The notes: generated by a model from the letters alone, not told the origin. A DNA stretch of 64,000 bases from Tsukamurella paurometabola DSM 20162 (GCF_000092225.1 NC_014158.1:3658001-3722000), one strand, 5' to 3'; numbered from the stretch's first letter, positions 24,658 to 34,167 are shown. Made by a program: numbers and translations.

Positions 24658-25298
24658 GCCGACCGGTGAGCCGGATTCTCGCGGTGTGCGTCGTGGCCGC
24701 GGAGCACCGGCTCGACGCCCGCAAGCCGGAACAGCGGACCGCCATCGATAAGCGTCCGTCCGAGGGCCCCATCGAGGTCGGGCCACTGGGACCGGTCACC
24801 GACCACGTCTGCGACCGCAGACATCACGGCGGCGAAGAGCAAGCCGTCTACGCGTACTCCCAGCACGAGGCGGAGCGCTGGGCCGACGAGCTCGGCCGCG
24901 CGCTGCCGCACGGCTGGTTCGGCGAGAACCTGCGCGTCGACGGACCCACCACCGACCTCGTGGTGGGCACCCGGCTGCGGATCGGCGACACCCTCGAACT
25001 CGAGGCCACCATCCCCCGCACACCCTGCCGGACCTTCGCGCTCTGGTCCGGCGAGGACGACTGGCTCAAGCGGTTCACCGCCCGGGCCGACACCGGCGCC
25101 TACTTCCGGGTGCTCACCCCCGGTCCGGTGGCCGCCGGCGACCCCGTCACCGAAATCCACGTCCCGGAACACGGCGCCACGGTGCGCGATCTGTTCCGTG
25201 CGACACGGCCGGACCGGCTCGAAACGCTCCTGACCGGCCGTGACCTGCCACCGAAGGTGGAGCGGGACGCCCGCAGGGCGCTCAATCGAGCAAAGTGA
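24654..25298 (+). CDS. MOSC-domain protein
   Basis: A 214-residue MOSC-domain protein (molybdenum cofactor sulfurase C-terminal family, YiiM-like). The conserved D-R-x-HHGG element (CDRRHHGGEEQAVYAY) and the Cys in PRTPCRTFALW are present. Members bind Mo-cofactor or act on N-hydroxylated compounds; the substrate here is unknown. GTG 24654 overlaps the ygfZ stop (GTGA) and is preferred; GTG 24666 is an alternative that removes four residues. Confidence 0.8.
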   Translation: MSRPVSRILAVCVVAAEHRLDARKPEQRTAIDKRPSEGPIEVGPLGPVTDHVCDRRHHGGEEQAVYAYSQHEAERWADELGRALPHGWFGENLRVDGPTTDLVVGTRLRIGDTLELEATIPRTPCRTFALWSGEDDWLKRFTARADTGAYFRVLTPGPVAAGDPVTEIHVPEHGATVRDLFRATRPDRLETLLTGRDLPPKVERDARRALNRAK

Positions 25299-25331
25299 CA
25301 CCCAGGCGGCAGCACCATCGCCGATCGCACG

Positions 25332-25433
25332 CTAAACTGGACCCCAGGAAGAATTTGTACACGGAGAAAGGGGCCGCCACCCACCGGGCAAACCGGTAGC
25401 TGGCCGCCCCTTCATTGCGCAAGGGGGTCCCCC
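25332..25433 (+). promoter_or_regulatory. Promoter and structured 5' leader of DUF3073 gene
   Basis: TAAACT (25332-25337) is a -10 element giving a leader of about 90 nt. Inside it, AAGGGGC (25368-25374) can pair with GCCCCTT (25406-25412) around an inner ACCGG/CCGGT hairpin. AAGGGGG just before ATG 25434 is the ribosome site. The long structured leader is unusual among the mostly leaderless genes nearby. Confidence 0.5.
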
Positions 25434-25634
25434 ATGGGCCGCGGCCGAGCAAAGGCGAAGCAGACCAAGGTTGCACGGGAGCTCAAGTACAGCTCCCCCA
25501 GCACCGACCTGAAGAGGCTGCAAGACGAGCTGGCGGGTGGCGGGAACGACGAGGCCGATGTGCTCGCCTCTCACCCCGAGTGGAGCGACGTCGCGGGTGA
25601 GCCGTACCGCGAGGAGGAGTGGCGCCGCGCCTGA
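25434..25634 (+). CDS. DUF3073 small conserved protein
   Basis: A 66-residue actinobacterial DUF3073 protein (Rv0810c-like). It begins with the very basic MGRGRAKAKQTKVARELKYS, then continues with STDLKRLQDEL and an acidic end (DEADVLASHPEWSDVAGEPYREEEW). The basic N-terminus suggests contact with nucleic acid or ribosomes, but the function is unknown. It lies convergent to purM, as in mycobacteria. Confidence 0.88.
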   Translation: MGRGRAKAKQTKVARELKYSSPSTDLKRLQDELAGGGNDEADVLASHPEWSDVAGEPYREEEWRRA

Positions 25635-25666
25635 CGCGCGCCACCGCTCACATCCTGTAACGCACA

Positions 25667-25698
25667 AGGAACCGCGCCCCAGCCGGGACGCGGTTCCT
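25667..25698. terminator. Bidirectional terminator between DUF3073 and purM
   Basis: AGGAACCGCG (25667-25676) and CGCGGTTCCT (25689-25698) form a perfect 10-bp stem with a 12-nt loop between two convergent genes. Confidence 0.8.
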
Positions 25699-25726
25699 CA
25701 CAGCGTTGCGCTCGAACGCGGCCTGC

Positions 25727-26803
25727 CTAGAACTTCGGGTGCGAGCCGCTCAGCACCGCACCGGTGGACGAGCCGTCGGACTTCTTGATCGAGCCCAGCA
25801 CCCAGCTGTCGATGTGGCGTGCCGTGAGCACGGCCAGCGCACGATCGACGTCCTCGGGCGCGACGATCGCCACCATGCCGACGCCCATGTTGAAGGTCTT
25901 CTCCATCTCGGCCTGCTCGACCCGGCCGCGCTGCGCGATCAGGGCGAACACGGCCGACGGGCTCCAGGTGTTGCGGTCGAGGTCGGCCACCAGACCGTCC
26001 GGGATCACGCGGGCGAGGTTGGCCTCCAGGCCGCCACCGGTCACATGGCAGAAGGTGCGCACCTGTGTCTCCTGGGTGAGCCGCAGGCAATCGAGGGCGT
26101 AGATGGCGGTGGGTTCGAGGAGTTCCTCGCCGAGCGTGCGGCCGAACTCCTCGACGTAGCCGCCCAGGTCCATGTGGCCCCAGTCGAGGAGTACCTTGCG
26201 GGCCAGGCTGTAACCGTTGCTGTGCAGGCCCGAACTCTTCATGGCGATCACCACATCGCCGGCGCGGACGTTGTCGGGGCCCAGCACCTCGTCGGCCTCG
26301 ACCACGCCGACGCCGGTCGCGGACAGGTCGTACTCGCCCTCGGCCATGAGGCCGGGGTGCTCAGCGGTCTCGCCGCCGAGGAGGGCACAGCCGGCGCGGA
26401 CGCAGCCCTCGGCGATGCCGCCGACGAGCTCGGCGACGGTCTCGGGAACCACCTTGCCCACAGCGATGTAGTCCTGCAGGAACAGGGGTTCGGCACCGGT
26501 CACGACGAGATCGTCGACGACCATCGCCACTAGATCGATGCCCACGGTGTCGTGCTTGCCCATGGCCTGTGCGACGGCGATCTTGGTGCCCACGCCGTCG
26601 GTCGAGGCGGCCAACACGGGCTCGCGGTACTTCTTGAGGGCGAACAGTCCGGCGAATCCGCCGAGACCGCCCAGAACCTCCGGCCGGGTGGCGCGCTTGG
26701 CGTGCGGCTTGAACAGCTCGACGGCGCGGTCACCGGCCTCGATGTCGACTCCGGCGGCGGCGTACGAGGCGCCCTGCGGGGGCTGGTTAGTGGAATCCGT
26801 CAC
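25727..26803 (-). CDS. purM: Phosphoribosylformylglycinamidine cyclo-ligase
   Basis: A 358-residue AIR synthetase, the fifth step of purine synthesis, closing FGAM to AIR with ATP. Family motifs include STDGVGTKIAVAQ (about 67-79), ALLGGETAEHPG and HVTGGGLEANLARV. GTG 26803 has TAGCCT (coding strand, 26812-26817) 8 nt upstream, so it can be read from its own leaderless mRNA even though purF lies just upstream on the same strand. Confidence 0.96.
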   Translation of the reverse strand: MTDSTNQPPQGASYAAAGVDIEAGDRAVELFKPHAKRATRPEVLGGLGGFAGLFALKKYREPVLAASTDGVGTKIAVAQAMGKHDTVGIDLVAMVVDDLVVTGAEPLFLQDYIAVGKVVPETVAELVGGIAEGCVRAGCALLGGETAEHPGLMAEGEYDLSATGVGVVEADEVLGPDNVRAGDVVIAMKSSGLHSNGYSLARKVLLDWGHMDLGGYVEEFGRTLGEELLEPTAIYALDCLRLTQETQVRTFCHVTGGGLEANLARVIPDGLVADLDRNTWSPSAVFALIAQRGRVEQAEMEKTFNMGVGMVAIVAPEDVDRALAVLTARHIDSWVLGSIKKSDGSSTGAVLSGSHPKF

Positions 26804-26830
26804 GGGGTCATAGGCTACCCGACCCCACTG

Positions 26831-28384
26831 TCAGGGACGTCGGAGCGCGGAGGCGTTGTCGTTCTCGGCGCGCAGCGGATCACCCTCGGGCGAACCCGCC
26901 TTGAGCATGTTCTCCAGCACGGCCTTACCCATCGACGTCGACTCGGGCAGCGCGATCGGGTACTGCCCGTCGAAGCAGGCGCGGCACATCGAGCTGCCCT
27001 CGTGCTCCGTCGCGGCGGTCATCTCGTCGAGCGAGATGTACCCCAGGCTGTCGGCACCGATGGCGGCGCGCACCGACTCGACCATCGCCTCCATCGAATC
27101 GTCGCCGCCGCCGTTGGCGATGAGCTCGGCCGGGGAGGCGAAGTCGATACCGTAGAAGCACGGCCACTTCACCGGCGACGACGCGATGCGCACGTGGATC
27201 TCGGCGGCACCGGCCTCGCGGAGCATCCGGATCAGCGCCCGCTGCGTGTTGCCGCGGACGATCGAATCATCCACCACCACAAGGCGTTTTCCTCGGATCA
27301 CTTCGCGCAGCGGGTTGAGCTTGAGCCGGATGCCGAGTTGCCGGATGGTCTGGCTGGGCTGGATGAAGGTGCGGCCCACGTAGGCGTTCTTCATCAGGCC
27401 CTGGCCGTACGGAATACCGGATTCCTGGGCGTAGCCGACAGCTGCGGGAGTTCCGGACTCGGGGACCGGGATCACCAGATCGCCCTCGGCGGGATGCTCG
27501 CGGGCCAGACGACGACCGATGTCGACGCGGGTCGAGTGCACCGACCGGCCGTGGATCACCGAATCGGGGCGAGCCAGATACACGTACTCGAAGATGCAGG
27601 TCTTCGGGGTGGGCTCGGCGAACCGGGTGGAACGCACACCGTCCTCGTCGATGGCGAGCAGCTCGCCGGGCTCGATGTCGCGCACGAACGAGGCACCGAC
27701 GATGTCGAAGGCGGCGGTCTCGGAGGCGACCACCCAGCCGCGGTCCAGGCGGCCGAGCGAGAGCGGGCGCACCCCGTGCGGATCACGCGCCGCGTACAGC
27801 GTGTGCTCGTCCATGAAGGTGAGGCAGAAGGCACCCTTGAGCGTGGGCAGCAGTTCCATCGCGGCCTGCTCCAGGGTGCGGTCCGCGGCGGCGTGGGCCA
27901 GCAGAGCGCCCACCACATCGGAGTCGGACGAGGCGGCGTTCCCGGGGGCCTGCCCGGAGATGCCCAGCTCGGTGGCGCGCTGCGCCAGCTCGGCGGTGTT
28001 CACCAGGTTGCCGTTGTGCCCCAGCGCGACACCGTTGCCGGCGCTGGTGGTGCGGAAGATCGGCTGGCTGTTCTCCCACGTGGTGGAACCCGTCGTGGAA
28101 TAGCGGCAGTGGCCGATGGCCACGTGGCCGGGCATGGAGCTCAGGGTCTGCTCGTCGAAGACCTGGCTCACGAGGCCGAGATCCTTGAACACCAGCACCT
28201 GTTGGCCGTCGCCCACGGCAATACCCGCGGCCTCCTGGCCACGGTGTTGCAGGGCGTACAGGCCGTAATAGGAGAGCTTCGCGACGTCCTCCCCCGTGGC
28301 CCAGACGCCGAAGACTCCGCATTCCTCGCGGGGCTCCTGCTCGTCCTGATCCTGTCCGACGACGGTAAGCGGAAGCTGCTGCAC
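26831..28384 (-). CDS. purF: Amidophosphoribosyltransferase
   Basis: A 517-residue enzyme for the first step of purine synthesis: PRPP plus glutamine to phosphoribosylamine. The glutamine amidotransferase domain starts after a short propeptide at catalytic Cys22 (EECGVFGV). The PRPP-binding loop is VVVDDSIVRGNTQ in the second half, and MCRACF near the C-terminus fits the Fe-S-binding class. GTG 28384 is supported by AGGAG. Purine repression is expected but no riboswitch is visible. Confidence 0.96.
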   Translation of the reverse strand: MQQLPLTVVGQDQDEQEPREECGVFGVWATGEDVAKLSYYGLYALQHRGQEAAGIAVGDGQQVLVFKDLGLVSQVFDEQTLSSMPGHVAIGHCRYSTTGSTTWENSQPIFRTTSAGNGVALGHNGNLVNTAELAQRATELGISGQAPGNAASSDSDVVGALLAHAAADRTLEQAAMELLPTLKGAFCLTFMDEHTLYAARDPHGVRPLSLGRLDRGWVVASETAAFDIVGASFVRDIEPGELLAIDEDGVRSTRFAEPTPKTCIFEYVYLARPDSVIHGRSVHSTRVDIGRRLAREHPAEGDLVIPVPESGTPAAVGYAQESGIPYGQGLMKNAYVGRTFIQPSQTIRQLGIRLKLNPLREVIRGKRLVVVDDSIVRGNTQRALIRMLREAGAAEIHVRIASSPVKWPCFYGIDFASPAELIANGGGDDSMEAMVESVRAAIGADSLGYISLDEMTAATEHEGSSMCRACFDGQYPIALPESTSMGKAVLENMLKAGSPEGDPLRAENDNASALRRP

Positions 28385-28473
28385 GGCGACTCCTGAGGCT
28401 GGCTGGGGCGGGCCGGTTCCGATTCTACGGGTGCGAAGGCCTCCGAATCGAATCGACGAGTAGGTTTTCCGCC

Positions 28474-28854
28474 ATGGCGAAGAAGATCGACCCTGCCCAG
28501 ATGCGGGCGGCCGTGCTCGCCGTGCGGGATTGGATCGAGAACGACGATGCGCCGGAGCCCCCGCGGGCAGCGGTCGCGGCGGCCGTGCGGACCACCGCGC
28601 GGACGTTGGCGCAGGACGCGCCGGGTGGGTCGGTCGAGGTGCGGGTGCCGCCGTTCGTGGCGGTGCAGTGCATCGACGGGCCCCGGCACACCCGCGGCAC
28701 GCCCCCGAACGTGGTCGAGTGCGTGCCGCGGGTATGGCTCCGATTGGTGACCGGTGCCATCGATTTCGACGGTGCCGCCGAGGCGGCTCAGGTGCAGGCA
28801 AGCGGCTCGCGGGCGGGCGAGGTGGCCCACCTATTGCCCCTTCTGCGGATCTAG
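28474..28854 (+). CDS. Sterol carrier-like family protein (Rv0807-like)
   Basis: A 126-residue protein of the bacterial SCP-orthologue family, positionally the same as Rv0807 next to purF. It starts MAKKIDPAQMRAAVLAVRDW and has a conserved central VEVRVPPFVAVQCIDGPRHTRGTPPNVVE. Function is not established; the name comes from similarity to sterol carrier proteins. TAGGTT (28461-28466) is 7 nt before the ATG, so the mRNA is probably leaderless. Its end overlaps the next, convergent gene by CTAG. Confidence 0.8.
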   Translation: MAKKIDPAQMRAAVLAVRDWIENDDAPEPPRAAVAAAVRTTARTLAQDAPGGSVEVRVPPFVAVQCIDGPRHTRGTPPNVVECVPRVWLRLVTGAIDFDGAAEAAQVQASGSRAGEVAHLLPLLRI

Positions 28855-29561
28855 CGCGCGGTGCGCACCTTATTGATGCCGGTGGCCAGAGCCTTGGCGA
28901 CACCGTCGCGGTCGGCGACGGGGTTCGGTCCGGCGCCCGAACCGGTGATGAGCAGCGCGTAACCACGGACGTTCGCGCCCGCGAGCAACTGCTCCTGCTT
29001 GATCGGCTTAGCCTTGCCATCGACGGTGACGGTGCCGGTCGACGTGGCGAGCACGGCCTTGCTGCCGGCGGGTGCGCCCGGGAGGTTCACCGGTGTCGAG
29101 GTGATGTCCAGGACGACGCGGTCCTTGGTGCCGGCGATGTCGTTCATCTCCACGCGCACCTTGTCGCAGCCGGCCGGGTTCGCGAGCGCCTTGTCGATGC
29201 TCTGACCCTCGGCGAGAACCTCGGAGATCGCGGCCTTCTTCGCCTTGTTGACACCGACCACCAGAGGGAGCTTGCTCGACCGCTCGAAGTCGGCGCGGTT
29301 GACCACCGGTGCGCAGTGCGCGGGCGTGACCTTGGCCTTGTTCAGGCCGCTACCCACATCGCGCAGTACGTCGGCGAGATCCTTGGCCGAGACCTGCTGC
29401 ACCTCGTAGCCGGCGGGGAACTCGGCCTGGGTCAGCAGCAACTGGGCGGCCGGGGTGGCCGGCTTACCGGGCGCCGGCGCAGGAGCGGCCTGGGCGACCC
29501 CGGCGGGTGCTGCGATGGCCAGAGCGGCGACGACGACCGCCGACCGTCGGAGTGCGTGCAT
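28851..29561 (-). CDS. Secreted protein of unknown function
   Basis: A 236-residue exported protein. Residues 1-25 are a signal peptide (hydrophobic core, AQA cleavage), followed by a Pro/Ala linker. The mature part (FPAGYEVQQVSAKDLADVLRDV and later cysteines at about 107 and 155) resembles small secreted or lipoprotein domains of mycobacteria such as DUF5642, but I am not sure of the family. There is no lipobox cysteine, so it is probably released or wall-bound. GGGAGGAA supports ATG 29561. Confidence 0.65.
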   Translation of the reverse strand: MHALRRSAVVVAALAIAAPAGVAQAAPAPAPGKPATPAAQLLLTQAEFPAGYEVQQVSAKDLADVLRDVGSGLNKAKVTPAHCAPVVNRADFERSSKLPLVVGVNKAKKAAISEVLAEGQSIDKALANPAGCDKVRVEMNDIAGTKDRVVLDITSTPVNLPGAPAGSKAVLATSTGTVTVDGKAKPIKQEQLLAGANVRGYALLITGSGAGPNPVADRDGVAKALATGINKVRTAR

Positions 29562-29705
29562 GTGGGTTCCTCCCGAAACGCGATGAGTAGAAGCTGTGAG
29601 CGACATTAACGAACCTAACACCGGCCCTGTAGTGCTGTGAACCCGCCGGGCGGCGGGATCGTGGTTTTCCCCCTCCGTGCGCAGCCGTTCTGTCAGGCTT
29701 CGGAC

Positions 29706-31214
29706 ATGGGAGCGGACGTCGACGCAAGGGACTTCACGCGCGAGGATCGGATGCGGTTTCGCAGGCAGGTGCAGCGCGGAACGGACGCCATCGCGCGCAT
29801 GTTGGCCGAGGGGCTGTTCACCGATGACGGTGCGCCACCGGAACCACTGCTGGGGATGGAGGTCGAACTCAACCTGGTCGATGACGCGATGGAACCCGCG
29901 ATGGCGAACGCGGAGGCGCTCGACGCCATCGCCGATCCGGACTTCCAGACGGAATTGGGTCAGTTCAACATCGAGATCAACGTGGCGCCGCGGCCGTTCG
30001 TGGACCAGCACACGATCAGTCTCGAAGATTCGCTGCGCGCGTCGCTCAATCGCGCCGACGACCGGGCCCGCGAGCGCGGCGCGCACCTGGTGATGATCGG
30101 GATGCTCCCGACCCTCGGGGAGGAGCACTTCGCGAAACAGTGGTTCTCGGCGAATCCGCGCTACGACCTGCTCAACGAGCAGGTGTTCGCGGCACGCGGC
30201 GAGGACATCGAGATCGACATCGAGGGCGCGCCGATGCCCGGGGCGATCGTGGGCGAGCGGCTCGACATCACCTCGGACACCATCCTTCCCGAGGCGGCGT
30301 GCACCTCACTGCAACTGCACCTGCGGGTGGCCCCGGAAGACTTCGCGGCGCATTGGAACGCGGCCCAGGCGATCGCGGGCGTGCAGGTGGCGATCGCGGC
30401 GAACTCACCGTTCCTGGCGGGGAAGGCGCTGTGGCACGAGTCGCGGATCCCCCTGTTCGAACAGGCCACCGACACCCGGCCGATCGAGTTGCGCAATCAG
30501 GGGGTGCGCCCGCGGGTGTGGTTCGGGGAGCGGTGGATCACCTCCACCTTCGACCTGTTCGAGGAGAACACCCGCTACTTCCCCGCGCTGCTGCCGGTGT
30601 GCACCGACGTCGATCCGCTCGAAGTGGTCGACCGCGGCGAGGCACCGGAACTGCCGGAGCTCCGCATGCACAACGGCACCGTGTACCGGTGGAACCGCCC
30701 CGTGTACGACGTGGTCGACGGGCACGCCCACCTACGCGTGGAGAACCGGGTACTGCCGGCGGGGCCCACCGTGGTGGACACCATGGCGAACGCCGCCTTC
30801 TACTACGGGACGGTGCGCGCACTGGTCGAGGCCGACCGCCCGATCTGGACGCAGATGAGTTTCGACGCTGCCACCGAGAACCTGCATTCCGGTGCGCGGG
30901 ATGGCTTCGACGCGGGTCTGTACTGGCCCAATGTGGGCTGGATCCGGCCCGACGAATTGGTGCTTCGCCGCCTGCTGCCCCTGGTCGACGAGGGGCTCCG
31001 GGCCTACGGCGTGGGTTCCCGTTCGCGCGACCGCTACCTCACACTGCTGGAGGGACGGTGTGTGCAGCGGCAGACCGGCTCCTCCTGGCAGCGCGCGGCG
31101 GTGGCGGCGCGGGAAGCCGCGGGCGAGTCTCGCGATCGGGCCCTGCGCGGCATGCTCGCCGATTACGTCGAGCTGATGCACGAGGGGGCGCCGGTGCACA
31201 CCTGGGAGGTGTGA
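29706..31214 (+). CDS. Glutamate-cysteine ligase family (GCS2) protein
   Basis: A 502-residue protein of the GCS2 ATP-dependent carboxylate-amine ligase family. The glutamate-binding/metal motif appears as LLGMEVELNLVDD (about 48-60), followed by FQTELGQFNIEINVAPRP, which holds the metal-binding glutamates. Family members make gamma-glutamylcysteine or related amides; in mycothiol-using actinobacteria the true product is often unclear (EgtA-like or other). It stands alone, divergent from the secreted protein. Confidence 0.75.
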   Translation: MGADVDARDFTREDRMRFRRQVQRGTDAIARMLAEGLFTDDGAPPEPLLGMEVELNLVDDAMEPAMANAEALDAIADPDFQTELGQFNIEINVAPRPFVDQHTISLEDSLRASLNRADDRARERGAHLVMIGMLPTLGEEHFAKQWFSANPRYDLLNEQVFAARGEDIEIDIEGAPMPGAIVGERLDITSDTILPEAACTSLQLHLRVAPEDFAAHWNAAQAIAGVQVAIAANSPFLAGKALWHESRIPLFEQATDTRPIELRNQGVRPRVWFGERWITSTFDLFEENTRYFPALLPVCTDVDPLEVVDRGEAPELPELRMHNGTVYRWNRPVYDVVDGHAHLRVENRVLPAGPTVVDTMANAAFYYGTVRALVEADRPIWTQMSFDAATENLHSGARDGFDAGLYWPNVGWIRPDELVLRRLLPLVDEGLRAYGVGSRSRDRYLTLLEGRCVQRQTGSSWQRAAVAAREAAGESRDRALRGMLADYVELMHEGAPVHTWEV

Positions 31215-31283
31215 CGGCGCTTCTCCCGGGAAGGGTTTCGACAGTCGTCCACCGCGTGCCGCGTTCGGGCGTACCGTCGGGAT

Positions 31284-31889
31284 ATGGCGAGGTCCGCGTG
31301 GCGAACCGGCCTCGGCATTGCGGCACTGTCGCTGTCGGCGTTCCTCGCCGGATGCGGGATCGGTCCGTGGGCCGGGGATATCGCCCCACCGCCACGATCG
31401 GCACCCTGTGTCGTGAATAGTCCCACCTCGGGGAAACTCACCATCGGCAACCCGCTGCCGGATGCCGTCGGTCCCAGCGGCCCCCTCCCCCGGGTGATCC
31501 CGGGTGCGCCACACCCCGGTTCATCGAACGCCGACCAGTGGCTGCACGCGGAGCCGGTGGTCGTCGATTCCGACTCCGCCACCTACGGTTTCACCGGCGA
31601 CGGGGTGGTGCACTGGCGGCTTGCACGGGTCGACGTCGCCATTCGCACGGGCGTCGATGAACAGGTCCCGGTGATCGGACGGTGCATCGTGCAGGTCGAC
31701 TTCGCCACGGCCAAGGCGCGCGACGGTGCCGGTCCCCCGGCCCGGATCGACCGGGACGCACCATCGTTGATCGCGGATGTCACCACGTATCCCTCGCACG
31801 GCGACCAGCAGCAGTCCTTCCTCGGCGCCCGTGGTACTGCGGTACGCACCGTGGCCGGTCCCACCTCGATCCGGATCGAGGTGCGGTGA
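31284..31889 (+). CDS. Hypothetical lipoprotein
   Basis: A 201-residue protein with a signal peptide ending in lipobox FLAGC (Cys24), so it should be membrane-anchored outside the cell. The mature domain is beta-rich with two further cysteines (about 42 and 134), possibly a disulfide. No family is recognised. TACCGT (31272-31277) is 6 nt before the ATG, suggesting a leaderless mRNA. It lies between the GCS2 gene and the convergent beta-lactamase-fold gene. Confidence 0.65.
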   Translation: MARSAWRTGLGIAALSLSAFLAGCGIGPWAGDIAPPPRSAPCVVNSPTSGKLTIGNPLPDAVGPSGPLPRVIPGAPHPGSSNADQWLHAEPVVVDSDSATYGFTGDGVVHWRLARVDVAIRTGVDEQVPVIGRCIVQVDFATAKARDGAGPPARIDRDAPSLIADVTTYPSHGDQQQSFLGARGTAVRTVAGPTSIRIEVR

Positions 31890-31890
31890 G

Positions 31891-32811
31891 CTACACCGGT
31901 CGCCACGGATCGGTCGGTTGGAACGGCTCCGGGAAGTGCAGCGCGACACCGTCGTCGGCGGCCACTCCGGTGAGCACCGCCATGGTCGCGTTCAGATCGT
32001 CCCCGGCGTAGGGCAGGGCGCGCAGTTCGTGGTCGAGCGGCCGGAAGAAGTCGTCCCAGTGGGTCAGCACCACCCGCCGGGCGCCGACGGTGCGCACGGT
32101 CTCCGCCCAGTACTGCCGCATGTACTCGGGCGACTGCAGCCCGAGCTGGCCGACGCCCAGATAGACCACGTCGGCGGTGCGACCGGCGAGCGCGCCCGGC
32201 ACGAATCCGGCGCTGCCCACCACGAGCGCGGTGCGGCCGGTCGGGCGGTGGCACACCAGCATCGACCAGGCCTCGCCGCACCGATAGGCGGACGCCCGGA
32301 CCGGCGGTATCACCGGCGCGGTGATCGCGCCCGGGTAGCGGTCGGGCGGGCAGTGTCGGCCCGGGATGAGGGTCACATCGAAGGCACCGAACGGATGTGC
32401 CTGTGCGTCGGTGACCACGTGGACGCGCCCGTCGGGGAGCGTGTGCCCCAGGTGGGCGACCGATGCACCACCGACCAGGACGGCCCCGGTCCGCTCGGCG
32501 ACGACAGCAGAATCCATCGCGTGATCGAAATGGGTGTGGACCGGCACCACGGCGTCGAGCTCATCGATCGACAGTCGCGACAGGGCGGCGTCGATCCGGC
32601 GCCGCGACGGGGACAGCCTGCCCAGCCCTACGGCGACGAGAGAGGGGCGAGTGAAGAATCCGTCGGTCATCACCGCGGAGTCGCCGTCACTGAACGCGAG
32701 CGTGGTCACGCCCGCCCAGGTCACGGTGACCGGCGCCGAGGGGGTCGCGGGCGGCTCGTCGAAGTACCTACGGTGGTCGGCGAGGCGTGGGCGACCGGGC
32801 TTGAGGCGCAT
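31891..32811 (-). CDS. Metallo-beta-lactamase-fold hydrolase
   Basis: A 306-residue protein of the metallo-beta-lactamase superfamily. The metal-binding H-x-H-x-D-H motif is VHTHFDHA (about 92-99); later metal ligands include the RHCPP and VLTHWDDFF histidines. The lack of a signal peptide suggests a cytoplasmic enzyme, perhaps an UlaG-like or phosphodiesterase-type hydrolase. TAGGCT on the coding strand (32818-32823) lies 6 nt before ATG 32811, consistent with a leaderless mRNA; the hexamer covers the stop of the neighbouring gene. Confidence 0.78.
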   Translation of the reverse strand: MRLKPGRPRLADHRRYFDEPPATPSAPVTVTWAGVTTLAFSDGDSAVMTDGFFTRPSLVAVGLGRLSPSRRRIDAALSRLSIDELDAVVPVHTHFDHAMDSAVVAERTGAVLVGGASVAHLGHTLPDGRVHVVTDAQAHPFGAFDVTLIPGRHCPPDRYPGAITAPVIPPVRASAYRCGEAWSMLVCHRPTGRTALVVGSAGFVPGALAGRTADVVYLGVGQLGLQSPEYMRQYWAETVRTVGARRVVLTHWDDFFRPLDHELRALPYAGDDLNATMAVLTGVAADDGVALHFPEPFQPTDPWRPV

Positions 32812-32820
32812 GCGCCGAGC

Positions 32821-34167
32821 CTAGCCTCCCAGCAGATGCCGCAGGGCGCCACCGAGATCCGGGTGCCGGAAGGGGTGTCCGCGGTCCTCCAGGACGGTCG
32901 GCCGCACCCGTTGCGAGGCGAGCGCGAGATCCTCGGCCCCTTCGCGGCCGAGGAGCAAGGCCGGACCGAACGAGGGCACGGGCAGCAGGGTGGGGCGGTG
33001 CACCGCACGGCCCAGTTCGCGGGTGTACGCACTATTGCGCACCACGCCGGGCGCGACGGCGTTGACCGGTCCGGAAAGCCCACCGTCCCAGAGGCTCCGG
33101 TGGTAGATGTCGACGAGGTCATCGATGCCGATCCAGGGCTGCCACTGTTCCCCGCTGCCGAGCCGTCCGCCGAGGCCGGCCCGGAAGAGCGGCAAGAGGA
33201 GTTTCAGGGTGCCGCCCTGCGGGGATTGCACGATGCCCGTGCGCACGGTGACCACGCGAGTGTCGGCGCCGGCGCCGTCATGGGCGGCGCCCTCCCATCG
33301 GCGCACCAGGTCGGAGAGGAAGTCGGAAGCCTCGGGCGGGGCCGCGTCCTCGGTGAGCAGCTCATCGCCCCGGTCCCGGCCGTACCAGCCGACCGCGGAG
33401 GCGCTCACGAACACCGGCACACCGGCTTGTGCCGCTGCGCGGGCCAGCAGCCGGGTGGGCTCGATACGGCTGTCCGCGATCAGCGTCTTGTGGGCGTCGG
33501 TGAATCGGCCGGCGATGCTTGCGCCGGCGAGGTGGATCACGGCATCCACGCCGCGCAGCGCCGCCGGGTCGGGCGCCGCCGGATCCCACGCGCGCTCGGA
33601 CTCCGAGCGCGGCTCCCCCCGCACCAAGGAGAGCACCCGGTGGCCCCCGGTGCTGAGGAACGCCGTGAGCGCTGATCCGACGAGTCCCGACGCACCGGTC
33701 ACGGCCACCGTCGAGGGCGGCAGACCCGCCTGCGCGGCTCGGCGGTGCGCTGCCAGATCTCCTGCGAGCCGTCGGTACCGGAACTCGATCGCCTCGGACA
33801 GCAACTGCTCGGGGACCGGGGTGCGCACCTCGTCGATCACCCGGGTGCGCGCGGCGTCGACGGGTTCGAAATCGTGGACGTGGCGCCACGGGAACACGCC
33901 CACGGGCAGCGAGCGCAGGCCATCGGCCGCGACCTCATCGACGAACCGGCGCCCGGGAACGAAGGCCGCGGGGTCGTGCCGCGCGAACCATTGCAGGCCT
34001 CCGGGAAGATCGATCACGGTGACACCATCGGCGAGTGAGGATGCCTGGGACCGCAGCCGCATCGGCAACCATGGTGCCTGGAGTCGGGCGAACGCCCCGG
34101 GCCGGGAGAACCACGCGAAGACCTCGTCGACGGGTGCCTCGATGACTGCTGATCGCCGTATACCCAT
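32821..34167 (-). CDS. TIGR01777 SDR-like oxidoreductase with N-terminal SRPBCC domain
   Basis: A 448-residue fusion. Residues 1-145 form an SRPBCC (polyketide-cyclase-like) domain (RSAVIEAPVDEVFAWFSRPGAFARL). Residues 150-448 form an epimerase-type Rossmann domain of the TIGR01777 (YfcH) family with VAVTGASGLVGSALT, FVSASAVGWYG and a C-terminal VLEDRGHPFRHPDLG. This fusion is common in actinobacteria; its substrate is unknown. TACCGT (coding strand, 34174-34179) is 6 nt before the ATG. Confidence 0.85.
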   Translation of the reverse strand: MGIRRSAVIEAPVDEVFAWFSRPGAFARLQAPWLPMRLRSQASSLADGVTVIDLPGGLQWFARHDPAAFVPGRRFVDEVAADGLRSLPVGVFPWRHVHDFEPVDAARTRVIDEVRTPVPEQLLSEAIEFRYRRLAGDLAAHRRAAQAGLPPSTVAVTGASGLVGSALTAFLSTGGHRVLSLVRGEPRSESERAWDPAAPDPAALRGVDAVIHLAGASIAGRFTDAHKTLIADSRIEPTRLLARAAAQAGVPVFVSASAVGWYGRDRGDELLTEDAAPPEASDFLSDLVRRWEGAAHDGAGADTRVVTVRTGIVQSPQGGTLKLLLPLFRAGLGGRLGSGEQWQPWIGIDDLVDIYHRSLWDGGLSGPVNAVAPGVVRNSAYTRELGRAVHRPTLLPVPSFGPALLLGREGAEDLALASQRVRPTVLEDRGHPFRHPDLGGALRHLLGG

